Below the pieces are notes generated by a model. It saw nothing but the letters and a program-made list of their open reading frames with translations, searched no databases and was not told where the DNA came from. Below are positions 9,801-22,743 of a DNA stretch of 64,000 bases, in pieces. The position numbers were made by a program, and so were the translations under genes. The stretch lies in the NCBI RefSeq assembly GCF_947507565.1, contig NC_089176.1, forward strand, positions 3,534,001 through 3,598,000, given 5' to 3'. The number at the start of each line of letters is the position of its first letter. The first letter of the stretch is position 1. The DNA is from Oscarella lobularis (Eukaryota; Porifera; Homoscleromorpha; Homosclerophorida; Oscarellidae).

Positions 9801-12800
9801 TGACTACAATAGCCGCCCACTTGACACTCGTTCAAATCTAATTTTGAAAAAAATAAAACTTCTTTATGTATTTTATCTATATCTCCGACGCCAACCTTCG
9901 CACGAAACGCCATCGGAGCTGATTGTGTATCCAGTTGGGCAGACGCAACGAAAAGAGCCATACGTATTGACGCAGCCGTGCTGACAGCCGTCAGTATCGG
10001 CTGCACATTCATCAAAATCTGAAAGAAGAATGCGCTTAGAATAAAATAAATGAATGCACTCTCTTACCTTCGCAGCTAAATCCGTCTGAAGCGAGCCGGT
10101 ATCTGCTCTGACACAGACATTCGTAACCACCGAATGTGTTTCTGCAAATCTGAGAGCAATTGTGAATGCGCAGCTCGCACTCGTTTGCATCTAAATCACG
10201 AAAGTCGGTGCTATGAGAGTGATATATTTGAAAACTAGCACCTTTTTCGCAGTGACTTCCTGAAAATTGTTCAGGGCAATTACACGAGTATCCCCTTTGC
10301 CGATCGACGCATTGTCCGCCGTTCTGACACGGATTCGACGAGCACTCGTCGACGTCTATCTCGCAGCGTTCGCCCGTAAACCCGGCGGCACACACGCACA
10401 CGAAACGGCCCCGATCGATGCACTCGCTCCCGTTACGGCACGGATTCGGATTGCATACGCTGCTCAGTTGATCGCATTGGGTGCCCGTGTAACCGTTCCG
10501 ACAGTGACATTGAAATTTGTCGTCGAGATCCTCGCATTGACCCCCATTTTGGCACGAGGACGAAGTACACTGATCAATCTCTAAAACCAATTATTCATTA
10601 GTTTAAAAAAGTGCCCATGGCTTGTGCTACTAACGATTGCAAAGTGAGGATGAGCTCGCAACTTGAAACGCGCCCTCTGCATTTGCACGAAAATCCGGCC
10701 AAGCGGCGACGTCACCCATGAACGTTCCGTTGCATCCGGCAAACAATCGACGAATCTCGTCTCCGTTCAACACGCGTTTCCATACGTTGACTTGACTCAC
10801 GCTGCCGACCATGGACTCGGAAGCGACGAAACCGCCACCGATGACGTCCTGATCTTGTCCGATGACGATCATACCGCCGCCGTTAATCGTGCCGCCCGAT
10901 TGCAATCCAGTACCCGACACCGCCACCTGGCCGCCTTTGTACAAACTCCACGCGCCGCCCGACGACGTCCACGTCACGACGACGTGATGCCACTGTCCGT
11001 CGTTCACGGAGACGTCGCTGAATGCTCGATCGTTGTTCACGTAAATAACGAAACCGGTGTAGTCTTGAATAGAGAGCGCGTTGCTAAGCGACGCCGACGA
11101 CGCGTACGAAACGACAGTGCCGCGACCGGTGTGAGACGTCCGAATCCAAAACGCCATCGTCGCCGCTGTCATGTCGGGCACCGGCGCCGACGAGCGACTA
11201 AAAGACGAGTCGGTTTGCACGCTGACAGACAAGTCGAAAGTCGGCGGAAGGAGCGAGTCGCACGCAGAACCTCCGTATCCAGGCGCGCAGTCGCATTCAA
11301 ATGAAGTGCCCACTTGTCGGCAAGTCGCCCCGTTGCGACACGGCGATTGCGCGCAACTGTTTTCGTCAATTTCGCAATTTTCGCCGGAGTATCCGCGACG
11401 GCATTTGCACTCGTAACCGAACTCGGTCGTCGTGCACGTGCCGTTGTGACGGCACGGCGACGAAAGCGCGCACGCGTCGACGACGATTTCGCATCGTTCG
11501 CCGAGATAGCCGATACGACAGCGACACTCGAATCCGGCATCCGTTTCGTTGCACGTGCCGCCGTGACGGCACGGCGACAACGCGCACGCAATCGCTTCCA
11601 AATCGCAGCGTCGTCCCTTGAAACCGGTCGCGCACTCGCACGCGTAACCGTCGACTCGATCGTGACACGTGGCGCCGTTTTGGCACGGCGACGACGCGCA
11701 CTCGTCGACGTTCGTCTCGCAATCGACGCCGACGAAACCGCCCGGACAGTCGCACGTGTATCCGTTCTCGCGATCCGTGCACGTGCCGTCGTGGCGGCAC
11801 GGCGACGAGGCGCACTCGTCGATGTCCGTCTCGCAGACGAGACCGGTGAAACCGGGCGGACAGACGCAGACAAACGAGTCGTCTCCGTCGACGCAGAGGC
11901 CGTCGTTATTGCACGGAAGCGAAGTGCATTCGTCGATGACTGAGAAGGATAAATAATCAATTGATTTCACGAGTGTTTAATTAATTCTCACTTATGCACT
12001 CCTCTTGATTCTGAGCTCCTTCTTCGATAGTCGTCAAATCTCCCTGGCACTTGATACATTCACGTTGATTTGCTTTATCCTGGTAAAACCCTCTAGGGCA
12101 GGGTTGACACGGTACGAGCCCGGTAAGCGAAAACGTTCCGAGAGGGCACGGCTCTATAGAACGGAAACAATATAGACGCCAGACGCATTTGTTACCGTTG
12201 CACTAACCGAGACATTCGGTCACGTTGGCGGCGCCCAGGAAGCGTGTAGTTGTTCCTGGCGGACACTGAATACAGCTCGTCTGGTAGACATCCGGTTGGT
12301 AGAATCTGCGAGCGCACGACGTGCACGTTTCCACGCCCGATTCCGAAAACGTTCCAGGGGGACACGTGGCTAGAGAACAAAGACGTTATCTCTGCTAAAA
12401 TGCGTCTCGTAGACTAACGTATGCAGTCGCTAGGGTTCGATCGGCTCTCTCCAGTCGTGCTGTATCCTGGCGGACAAGATTTGCACTCCGTTTGAGCTTC
12501 TTCATCCTGATAATATCCCACAGGACAAATCACGCAAGCGCTCTCCTCTGCACTAAACTGAGAACCGACAGGACAACTCACTACCAAAAAAATTCAATCA
12601 AATCTTGCCTCTATTTAGTTCCTTACTTACAGCAGAAACCGTCGTCCTGAAGCACTTGCCCGCGGCCGCACGTCTGGCGCGTTTCGCTTATCGTCACGAC
12701 GGCGGTGGCGTTATCGCGTATAAATGCCGTTCCATTCACTTCCAGCGCCTCTCCGATTGTTTTCGGATCTCGAAAGACCTCCTCGATAATCCGCGTCGCG

Positions 12801-15800
12801 TTCACGAAGGCGACGTCGTCGCCGCCGTCACTGTCGTCCTCGTCGTCGATCAAAGAAACCAAGTCGAACTTGAATGTGATGGCGAAGCGTGTCGCTCGCT
12901 TTCGCGACGGAACTTCACCGCATTGAATTTCGACGTTGTCTAATTTGCATTTCTTGTTCTCCTTGCAGACGCCCTGACTGACGAGAAGCTCCTTGAGCTG
13001 TTTCAATAACTGTTTTTGTGTTTTCTTCGATCCACAGTCTTCGGCAAAGGTCGACACTTCGACCGATTTAGTTCTAGTAGACTTCTTAACAGCTAAAAAA
13101 TCAACGGCTGGCAAAACTCTAAGTTTGAAAAATCATTCACGTACGTCCACAATTCGGCCACGGCACTTTTTTCTTCAAGTTCTTGGGCAATCCTGTCCAT
13201 TTTTTCTTGTCAGAGCAATAGTACGCTTTTGTGTATAATTTTTGAGGAACTTTGTAATTTTCACGACAGCTGACTTGGCAAATCGACGTATCTTTGACTA
13301 GACCCTCTCGACAGCTGAGCGCCCCGTTTTCGGGCGGTTCGTAAGCCTCGCAAAGGTAGGCTAGAAACAAGGAACTGCAAGTCAAGACGCCACGCAGGTG
13401 ACTCGTCAGTACTTACCAACAATTCTGACAGCAAATTCGCATGTTGCGCTATTGCCGGAGCGATCAGATGCCGTGTACTTGACGAGGTGTTTTCCTCCAA
13501 TCTCAAATCGACTTCCAGATTCGTGTGATTTGGTAATGACAAGATCCAGACCAGAATTGTCCGTGAATTGAGGCTCCTTCCACTCAACCTTTCTTTTTCC
13601 ATCGTTTCCGACGAGCCTCTGCTGTTTTTTAGGACAAAACTTTACCTTCGGCGGCTCCTCATCTAGATGTACACTAATTAAACTGTATAGTGTTTCATTT
13701 CTGAGACGAACCTACTACTGTGACTTCAAATGAACATCGACCAATGTTACCGGCACAGTCAATAGCAGAATAGGTGACGCGATGCGATCCAATCGTCCAT
13801 TTTCTAGAATGGTCTTCCGCGTCCTGTGGATCAACACTCACCGTCGGCTTTTCTCCGGAATTATCTTCCACTTCGTCTCGCAAATCAAGCCAAGACACTT
13901 GTCCTTCCAAGGGAGCGTCCAGACCAGGAAACGTTTCTTGGACGAAATCCTCTTGACACCGTTTAAAAGTCGGCGGCGTATCGTCTGAAGGGAAAGAGAC
14001 TGATGCTAACACCAATTTATCGTGAACATTTCTACACCTTTGCATTCAAAATTCCCTTCATAGCTCCATTTTCCCGTCTCTCTGCACGTCACTTCTGAAA
14101 TGCTTAATGTGAGGCGATAACCAGGAATGCAATTGTAGCGGCAAACAGCGTTGTATATTTGATTCACGGAGTTGCAGTCTGGTGGCACCAGCGCGCCGTT
14201 TTCCGGCACTGTCAGAGGCGGACACGTCACCTCTATATTGAAAACGTATTTCAAATAAGTAAAATGAAAAACAAAATGTTACGTTCGCATTGAAGGGGCT
14301 CTCCGTCCCATGCCAAGCTGCTCTGGCACGTGCGCTTTTGAGATCCTTTGATCTGCTTGTATCCCAATTTGCAGTTCATAGTGCATGTGCTTTTATAGTT
14401 ATCGCCGTCCGTGCATATCACGTTTTCAGCGTGTTCAGGAACGCTCAAAGACGGACACTGCTGGACTACAGAAAAATCCTTTTTAACGTGTTTGAATCAT
14501 ACTCATGATCTTCATACTTGCGCACGTGTGAGGCAGTCCACTCCATTGGCGATTGGCTTGACACGTAATCAATTCTGCACTCGTCAGCTTGTATCCTTCA
14601 GAGCAGCCTACTTTGCACTGTGGCGTATTGTACATCTTCTCACAGTCGCCCACTATTGCTCCATTGCTGGAAAGAATAGGATCAGGACAAGTAACAGCTA
14701 AGCAGACAAAAAACAGTGAAACGTTGTCTACTTGTCGTCTGACTCTTACGGTTGCATTCAACGCTGGCGAGACCCTCGTATCCATTCTCACAAACACAAT
14801 CCAAGATACTAGTACTGGCAGTTGACCGAGTCGTTGCGTGATTGATACACTTTTTACAATTCTTCTGGTCACCACCAATGGTTCTGTACTTTCCAAGCGG
14901 ACACGCTTAATTGAAAGAACATTTTTAATTATTATAGCGTAGAGTTTGTCTTTTGAGATTACCTTCACATAGGCCAGAATCGCCAATTGAATAGCCATCG
15001 CTGCAAGAGCATTGGTACACTCCAGAAACTCTGCCACACGTGCATTGGCCGTTTGCACAGCCGCTACTGCACAGGCTAGAAGATACAACGTCTGACTCAC
15101 CACGCGAAGCTGTCAAAACAGAGTAGTCAGTCAGTCATCTATGCCACCAATAAGAAATTATTACAGACGTATACCATCTTGTGTAAGGACTGTTGAAAAC
15201 GGATCAACATTCTCTGGCTCGCCAATATGAAATACGTGAGATTCGCCTGACGCAACATCACGAAGTCCGCTGTCACGTATATTGCCAAAGCCCAATGCAA
15301 ACAGAGTAGCTCCGTACGTATTTCTAACAGAATCAGCAGCGGCACGTGCAGCAGCGGCATCATTGGCCGCACCGTCAGTCATAGTGATTACAACTCGATT
15401 TACTCCGGAACGACCGACACTGCCAAAAATAGCGCCAGCTTGAGCGACTCCTTCAGCGGTGGCCGTTCCGCCGCTGATTTTCGGAATTCTAGCACTAGTA
15501 AGAATTTGTCTCAAAGAACATTTCATTAGAGACGGATTCGCTATGGAGTTCCAATGAGGGCTGTGAACGCCATTCGAAAACGTCAGAATGGCCGTACGAA
15601 CGCTGTCGCTTGACACGTCAAATGAAAACATTATGGAATTAACCATTTCAATCTCTGCATAGAAATGTGAACGAGAAACGCTGCCCGAAGCGTCAACAAC
15701 GAACACGACATCGGCTGGCGAAGTGAGCAACGGCTTCAAAAGTCCGTCGAATTCCTCTCCCTTCGTTTTCAGCGTAGCGAAGTCTATTTGCGCTTCAGCC

Positions 15801-15862
15801 CAATGGAGCCCGAGGAAAACGCAGGTAAACAGACCAAATAACGACAACACGCGCTGCGGCAT
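6893..15862 (-). CDS. SVEP1-like giant secreted protein with CUB and fibrinogen/intelectin-like tail
   Basis: Roughly 30 exons, mostly one per domain, encode about 2,400-2,500 residues. Genomic order: signal peptide (MPQRVLSLFGLFTCVFLG) and vWA with intact MIDAS DASGS (15862-15174); EGF (15112-14963); GCC2/GCC3-like Cys module (14908-14750); three CCPs (14699-14042); two HYR domains (13985-13417); a fourth CCP (13363-13141); an unassigned ~155-aa acidic module (13097-12628); three GCC2/GCC3 repeats (12586-11994); six EGFs and a pentraxin/LamG-like domain (11940-10635); three EGFs (10582-10245); three cEGF-type EGFs (10190-9725); six CCPs (9674-8348); two CUBs (8291-7515); and a FReD/intelectin-like module (7478-6893; PFQVYCDMSDRTEEGWTLVA). 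The vWA-CCP-HYR-GCC2-six EGF-pentraxin-CCP order is the SVEP1 plan, an adhesive matrix protein. The CUB/FReD tail is not part of vertebrate SVEP1. Exon edges are approximate. Confidence 0.8.
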
Positions 15863-16221
15863 CGCCGGCGAATAAACCCGACTGCTCTCCTCCGAGCTAG
15901 AGACGATAACGCTAAGTGCGCGGCGGTTTCAATAAGCTCTCGCCTTTCAATGTCTCGCAATCACGTGCACAGATCGAGACACCAATTCTCAACTCTTTCC
16001 GCCCCCGTCTCATTCATCCTCCATGTCTCAAAGGCATCCTCCTCCTACTTCCTCCTACCCATTGTCTAGACTCTTTCTGTCGTCCACACTTATCGCACAC
16101 TTTCGATGTCGACGGATTCAACAGGGATTTCAGACTACAAGTAGTAGACAGATGGAGAATAGAAAACAGAGAAAGCGAAGCAGACACGTTCGTCATTTCT
16201 AGCCTATCTGTAGCGCATCTC
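15863..16221. other. Intergenic spacer between the tandem vWA genes
   Basis: Separates the stop of the shorter vWA gene from the start of the SVEP1-like gene, both on the minus strand. It should contain the promoter of the large gene. I see CT-rich tracts but no recognisable element. Confidence 0.5.
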
Positions 16222-18902
16222 CTATGTCGTTATCGTCACGCGACGGCAGGTAGGCAACAGCATCACTTTCCGTGAGCCCGCTTGATACCACCTTCCACCT
16301 CTACAGAAGTAATGACGTTGCCGCTTGGGCAATCGGTAGCCTTCTTTGCAACGGACTTCACAATCTTGACTGCCAGCTCGAATCTCCTTGCAAGCGAGGA
16401 ACCCACTTTGAGGGGAGCTGTACGGTTCGCATAGAAAAGCTAAACAGAACGTGATAAACGTATTCGGTGTCAAAGGCCAGCTTACCAACGATTATGATAG
16501 AAAAACGACAAGTAACTTCATTGCCAGACGAATCTTTTGCGACGTAAGTAACAAGATGCCGTCCAAGTTCAAATAGGCTGCCAGATTCGTGTGATTTGGT
16601 AATGACAAGATCCAGACCAGAATTGTCCGTGAATTTAGGCTCATTCCACTCAACCTTTCTCTTTCCATCGTTTCCGACGAGCTTCCGCTTTTTTCTAGGA
16701 CAAAACTCTATTTTCGGCGGCTGTTTATCTAAATGTAGAAGTAGTGCACTAGTTACGTGTATAGTATTTCATTTCTGAGACAAACCTATTACTGTGACTT
16801 GAAATGAACACCGGCCAATGTTACCGGCACTGTCAGCAGCAGAATAGGTAACGCGATGCGAGCCAATCGTCCATTCTCTGAATTGGTCTTCCGCATCCTG
16901 TGGATCAACACTCACCGTAGGCTTTTCTCCGGAGCTGTCCTCCACTTCGTCTCGAAGACCAAACCAAAACACGTACAAGGCAACTGCATGATCAGGAAAC
17001 GTTTCAACGACAAAATCCTCTTGGCACCGTGTAAAGGACGGCGGCGTGGTATCTGAAAGAGATAACGGGAGCTAAAAACGCCCTAACGTCAACGTCTCCG
17101 CACCTTTGCATTCAAAGTTTCCTTCGTAGCTCCATTTTCCCGTCTCTCTGCACGTCACTTCTGAAATGCTCAATGTGAGGCTGTAGCCAGGAATGCAATT
17201 GTAGCGGCAAACAGCGTTGTATATTTGATTCACGGAGCTGCAGTCCGGTGGAGTCAGCGCGCCGTTCTCCGGCACTGGCAGAGGCGGACACGTCACCTCT
17301 ATATTTAAAACGTATTTCCAATAAGTAAAATGAAAAATAAAATGATACGTTCGCATTGAAGGGGTTCCCCGTCCCATGCCAAGCTGCTCTGGCACGTGCG
17401 CTCTTGAGATCCTTTGATCTGCCTGTATCCCAACTTGCAGTGCATAGTGCATGTGCTTTTATAGTTATCGCCGTCAGTGCATATCACGTTTTCAGCGTGT
17501 TGAGGAATGATCAAAGGCGAGCATTGCTGAACTATAGAAAATCACTTTAGCGTGCTCGAAATACTTATGATCCTCTTACTTGCGCACGTCTGAGGCAGTC
17601 CACTCCATCGCTTATCGGCTTGACACGTGATAAATTCTGCAGTGGTTAGCTTGTATCCCTCAGAACAGCCCACTTTGCACGGAGCCCCAGTGTACGTCTT
17701 TTGACAATCACCTGCAATCTTTCCATTGCTGGAAAGACCAGGGTCAGGACAAGTAACAGCTAAGCAAACAGAGAATAGTGATAGTGAATTGTTGTTCTAC
17801 TTGTCTGACTCTTACGAGTGCATTCAACGCTGGCGAGACCCTCGTATCCATTTTCACAAACACAATCTGAGATACTAGTACTGGCAGTTGACTGAGTTGT
17901 TGCGTGATTGATGCACTTTTTACAGTTCCGGTCACCAATGCCTCTGTACCGTCCAAGTGGACACGCTTAATTAAAAGAGCATTTTAATTATTATAGTAAA
18001 GTTGTCTATTGAGTTTACCTTCACATAGACCAGAACCGCCAATTGAATAGCCATCATTACAAGAGCACTGATACACTGCGGACACCCTGCCGCATGTACA
18101 TTGTCCGTTTGGGCATCCACTAAAGCACAGGCTAGAAGGAACGACATCTTTCTGACCAGAAGTGACTAAAAACATCAGTTATACAGTTTTCTACCTGTAT
18201 ACATAGGCACGTACGATCACGTAGCAGTGTACTTGAAAATGGGTCCAAATTTCCAGGTTCTCCAATAAAAAATACGTGCCTTGAGCTGGATGCAGCTACC
18301 TGGAGTCCTGCAACGCCAATACCGCCAAATCCCAATGCAAAAAGAGTAGCACCCAAGGAAATGACGTCAGCAGCCGATGTTGCCACATCTGGGCCATGAC
18401 TTGCTTGACCATCAGTAAGAGTTATGACGACTCGATTGACTCCTGACCGACTTGAGCTACCCAGGATCTGACCCGCTCGAACAAGTCCAACTCCTGTATT
18501 TCTCCATCCAGGGATATACGGTATATTATGCAGGCGTTGTCTCAAATCACATTTTGTCAGAGACGGATTCGCAATTGAATTCCAATGGTCTGGATGAACA
18601 TCAGTTGAATACGTCACAACAGCAACTCTGTTGCCATCGCGCGACACATCAAAGGAAAACAGGACTGCATCCACGATGTGAAGCTCGGCCTTGAAATGTG
18701 GAAGAGATACGCTGGCCGACGCGTCAATGAGAAACACAACATCGGATGGCGAAGAGAGTAAGGGCTTCAACAGATCATAGAATTCATCTCCTATTGACAT
18801 CAGTGACCTGAAGTCTAAGGCAAATTGCGCTTCAGAGCGACGAGGCGCCAAGATGACAATGCAAACGCAAGCCAGCAAAGCAACAAAAGGCAACAAATGC
18901 AT
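16222..18902 (-). CDS. Short SVEP1-like paralog: vWA-EGF-GCC2-CCP3-HYR2-CCP
   Basis: About nine exons encode roughly 745 residues. Signal peptide MHLLPFVALLACVCIVILA; vWA with intact MIDAS DASAS and TDG loop (18902-18214); EGF (18166-18019); GCC2-like module (17970-17812); three CCPs (17760-17101); two HYR domains (17052-16484); a final CCP-like exon ending at 16222 in TCRRVTITT. This is the same domain and intron order as the first half of the neighbouring SVEP1-like gene, stopping where that gene continues into its EGF/pentraxin half. The central CCP and HYR exons, and even the short introns between them, are nearly identical to the neighbour, whereas the vWA domains are clearly diverged. 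It is a partial tandem duplicate that retains a complete frame, probably a separate secreted product. Confidence 0.78.
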
Positions 18903-19055
18903 CGCTGAGATAAAATGCTAGAGGTTGCGGAACCCACAGCAAAATCGCGTTATCAACTTCTTTGCATTGATCCCGGACACGGAACTTCTCACAAGCTAAG
19001 GTACTCCATCTCTCGTTTTAGTTCCTGGTCCCATACTTATCATTGCTATCATACC

Positions 19056-20191
19056 TTATTCATTCCCTTGACTAGTTTCTTCTTCTTTCTCGCTATCTAA
19101 TGTCTGTCGGCTGCTTTCGGTTTTCTTTCCCGCTAGAAACGGCTGATGGAAAAGATCATGAAGTCGCTTGGCCTGCCACAAATCGATAATCCACGGAATT
19201 TTTCCCAATGGATTTCTCACCTTACTCTGACCTAGTCCAGGACACTTGGCTATGTCCGAAGGTGAGGCGCTCACGATGTTAGTCAGAGTCTGCCAAACGA
19301 TTTTCCTACCAAAAACCGTTGGGTCAAATCACTCCCCCACCTCAAAATTTTTTGAGAGCGTTGCAGCATCGTTCTTATTCACGGACTTCGCTGTCGTCAA
19401 ACAGTCAACCAGCTAAAAAACAAAATACGTAAGCTAAATCAGTTAACACGTGTGCAACGTCATCAGTACTCGAGACATGTAGTCCTTCTCCACTCTCTCT
19501 TTTAGAATATCAGGAGGCTTATTTTCGAATGCTTTATACGTTTCCAAGTACCGAGCTGCCTCCTCGAGACTACACCAAAAAAGAAATCCAAAATCGATAA
19601 ATCGTCTTTCGACCGGCAAACCTCCAAGCCAAAATTAGAGTACAATTGGCTAATACAGCAATTACAGCGATTTCTTGAAGAGACTTCTGAGAATCCACCT
19701 AGATGAGCATTAAATTTGAGAGAGACATTATCTCTTTTTTCTTACTATGTCTACAACAACTAATAGAACTCTAAGAGCAAAATTATTGCCCAAGTCCTTG
19801 AGTCGTCCGTGAATATAGTCCGGGTAGAGATTGTGGTATTTCAAGCTGAAAAACCCCATCGTTGTTGTTCAATGGACGGTGCTCCGCTTTCACCTCAAAA
19901 AGAGAGCGCACGACGTGGGACTCATGACGTAGTCGGGAACGACGTCGCCGAATTCGTACGGAACGTTTCGGATCAGATTGACGATGGGGTTTCTTTTCTT
20001 TGCGACGACAGAAGACGCGTGAGCGAGCCTCGGCGCGAAATCGCGACGCTTACGCCTACTTGCAGGGAATTGATGACGATCGCGTGAGGTCGCAACGGTC
20101 GAAAGTCGCCTGGGAGTTGCCTCTCGTCTCTCGTCGACCGTTCTACGCCGAACGCACGCGTATTCGTTTCTTTTTCTGGCAGCTCCGCCAT
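19056..20191 (-). CDS. ERCC1: DNA excision repair protein ERCC1
   Basis: Non-catalytic partner of XPF (ERCC4) in nucleotide excision and interstrand crosslink repair. Exon 1 (20191-20060, 44 codons) ends [11 protein letters not shown]. It is followed by [101 protein letters not shown], and the C-terminal helix-hairpin-helix [15 protein letters not shown] / [13 protein letters not shown]. These are the inactive XPF-like nuclease fold and the (HhH)2 domain that dimerises with XPF. The N-terminal extension before the core is only about 40 residues, shorter than in human ERCC1. The intron inside the HhH exon happens to lack stops, so a naive ORF reads through it. Confidence 0.93.
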
Positions 20192-20362
20192 TTTGCATTA
20201 TCCGGGGAGGTACAGACTTTCCATTAGCAACATCTTTGATTAATAAATTTTGCAATTAGAACAAGAGAATTTGGATAACGCAAACATAGCACTGATATAC
20301 TCTTAGACTCCTTTAGCGAGCAAAACAACTACGCTGTCTACTTAATATGTAGTGACTTGATT

Positions 20363-22552
20363 TCAAAAGGCGTTGTGGTATGCCACGTCTTCCCACCACG
20401 ATTCTAAATTGTCACCAGAAATCCACTGCTTCAAATGATGGCTACTTTTCCAACTTGAATGTGTCCCGATAAAAACATGCAGGGATTCCCGTCCTCTAAA
20501 TAAATGACAGATACCGTTAATCTCTGGCGGCAAACTCAACAATCTTACCTTGAGCGAATCATAGCACTGCATCGTCCACGAACATAAGGATTCGAGTGAC
20601 AGAAAAGATGAAAAGCTATGAGTTGAGGAGCGTTGTCAACAATTCTTTGAATAAGATCTGAGGTAAATGAAGGTCTGAAAGGGTCCATTCAAATGAATTG
20701 CATTCTCTCTCGTACACACGACAGTATACCTCTTGTGAGACAAATCAACTCTGCAGTAACGCAGCTCCTTGAGGCAAGCAAGACTTTCAAAAAAGAGAGG
20801 CGAAACACTTATTGGTGATTCAAAGCTACAGAATTATTTATTAGGCGTAAAACTCTGCGTTTCCTCCCTTAAGTCCATACCCAAATTTTTGAAGTCTATT
20901 GAACTTGGTAAGACAGCGGCTGAGAAGCCTCTCGACGTTCGTTTGTTTGCCGCCTAACGCGAATTCTCGAAGACAGACACACCGCTACGCAAATTTAGAG
21001 CATGCTACAGGCAAGCTTATAATCGCTTCACGGAGAGCCTCACCTCGGCAATGAAGTCGAGACCATTCAGTACATTGACGATATTACTCGAGCTGAGGAT
21101 GTGCAGACAAGTCAGGTTTCGCCAAAACGAGACGCCGTAAAGAGAAAAATGCGAACCCTTCCTTCTAAAAACGAACAAAAATAAGACCAAGAAAACACGA
21201 TCCTGCACAGGGAGAACGTACGGCGCAGGAAAAGACGACCCCGAGTCAATGCAAAGATGAGAAAGAGCCGGATTGGATTGAACGACGCTCTCAAAGTCGG
21301 AATCCATTTCCCTTTCGAAAGGACAGTGCTTCGAACGCAAAAAGAATTCGACAAATAAATGAAGCTTTCGGAGCCGAGGCAAAGCTCGAATGCAACTGCC
21401 GACGCGATGATGATCATCGAGATTGAGAGACACTGGCAAGTTGTAGATACCGCTGACATCGAGATATTCTAATAGCGGCATTGACTCTGCAATTGTCGTC
21501 AATCCTTGACTATAGAACTCTTCGTCCCAAAAGATTCGCCAATTTCCAGCGAGTCGGAGATTTTTCATCGAACCGAAACCTTTCTCCAGCAGAAAGTTGA
21601 AGAATCCGTTGCGAGACAACTGATCATTGTAGCTCAGATCTAACTCTAGAAGGTGTTCCAAGGGCGATAAGCGCAACAAGTGCTCATCAGTAAGCTTGCA
21701 AGAAGACAATCGTAGTACGGTCAAGTGACGAAACGACGATTCGCCTTCCGGACGGCCCCACGACGGAAAAAACAAATTTCTGACGCCATCTGCAAAACTC
21801 CGAGTCGGATCATCGAAAGCGACGCGATGCGCTCTGGAGCAAAAGCTATACGACGCCAAACCGGCGTCCCTTTCGTAAGGAAAGTGACGAATCTCTCTAA
21901 GACCGGTCAGCTCCGTCGACGAATGAGACAAGACGAAAAAGGCGTGAAACGATTCGAGTCTGATGTCATAAAACGGCCTCAACATCAACTCCCGCCAATC
22001 ACCACCCCAGTGATAAAATTTACGGATCGACGCCTTTCCGATGACGACGGTAAGCGATTTGAGACTCGCCGGAATGCTCTGGAGCACTTCCCTGCTGATG
22101 ATCGAAGGCTCCAAATCGATGGCGAGACTTTCGACGCGTTCCAAGCCGGCGAAAAGGGTGCGCAGCCATTTCGATGGGACGCACGTCGATCCGCGAAGAT
22201 CGAGTCGACGCAGCGACGTCCATCCCGATCGCGTGCACGACGACGGGAGGTTGATCCACGCGCAATTTGCGATTGACAGCGATTCCAGCTTCGTCGCGCG
22301 ACGCATGAGAAAGGCGTTCAAGCCGGACGGTGTCAGGTGAGCGGCTTCGTCGAATGACGCCGTTCTAGACGACGTTTAGGCGATTAGAAGACAAAAGCGG
22401 ACGACTTCGCGCGTACACTGTACACTACTGTACTTTGTTGTTACGTAGACGAGGTAGAGTCGTTTCGACGCCTTTGCCAGTCGACAGCGATCGCGCTGGT
22501 CGTCGACGTAGCTGAAGATCCGAAAGAGAACTTCGTTTGGGAGCGAGTTCAT
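20363..22552 (-). CDS. F-box/leucine-rich-repeat protein, copy 1
   Basis: Likely SCF ubiquitin-ligase substrate receptor. Exon 1 (22552-22434) encodes the F-box MNSLPNEVLFRIFSYVDDQ ... RLAKASKRLYLVYVTT. After a 69-nt intron, exon 2 (from 22364) encodes irregular LRRs (LESLSIANCAWINLP, SLRRLDLRGS, LTVLRLSSCKLTDEHL, LLELDLSYNDQLS). Further small exons reach the stop at 20363; they are supported by co-linearity with the second copy (for example LKELRYCRVDLSHKR, LIQRIVDNAPQLIAFHLF). An apparent stop at 20834 falls inside a ~55-nt intron if splicing follows the paralog. The start is set at 22552 by alignment with the paralog; an in-frame Met at 22576 is possible. Substrate unknown. Confidence 0.75.
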
Positions 22553-22743
22553 GTCCGTGTAGTCACGTGTCTGCACTCAATCCGTGACCAGGTCTCTGCC
22601 GCGACCAAGCGCACAATGTACAATAGCAAATTGTGTGCCACAGAAAATTGTTTACTTGATGATTGGCCAAGCGACGGTTAAATTGTAAACAATTTATATT
22701 AAACCATCTACATACGTCATCGTAGTCGTCACCACCCGTTGGA

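Noticed and set aside
11169-11960. Long overlapping frames opposite and alongside the EGF array
   Set aside because: Shadows of the Cys-rich EGF exons; Arg/Thr-rich and without any module pattern.
20834-20836. Stop codon as the end of F-box copy 1
   Set aside because: Splicing as in the paralog puts it inside a ~55-nt intron, and LRR-like exons collinear with copy 2 continue to 20363.
21725-22276. 183-codon plus-strand frame over F-box copy 1
   Set aside because: Antisense shadow of the LRR exon; Arg-rich without domain features.
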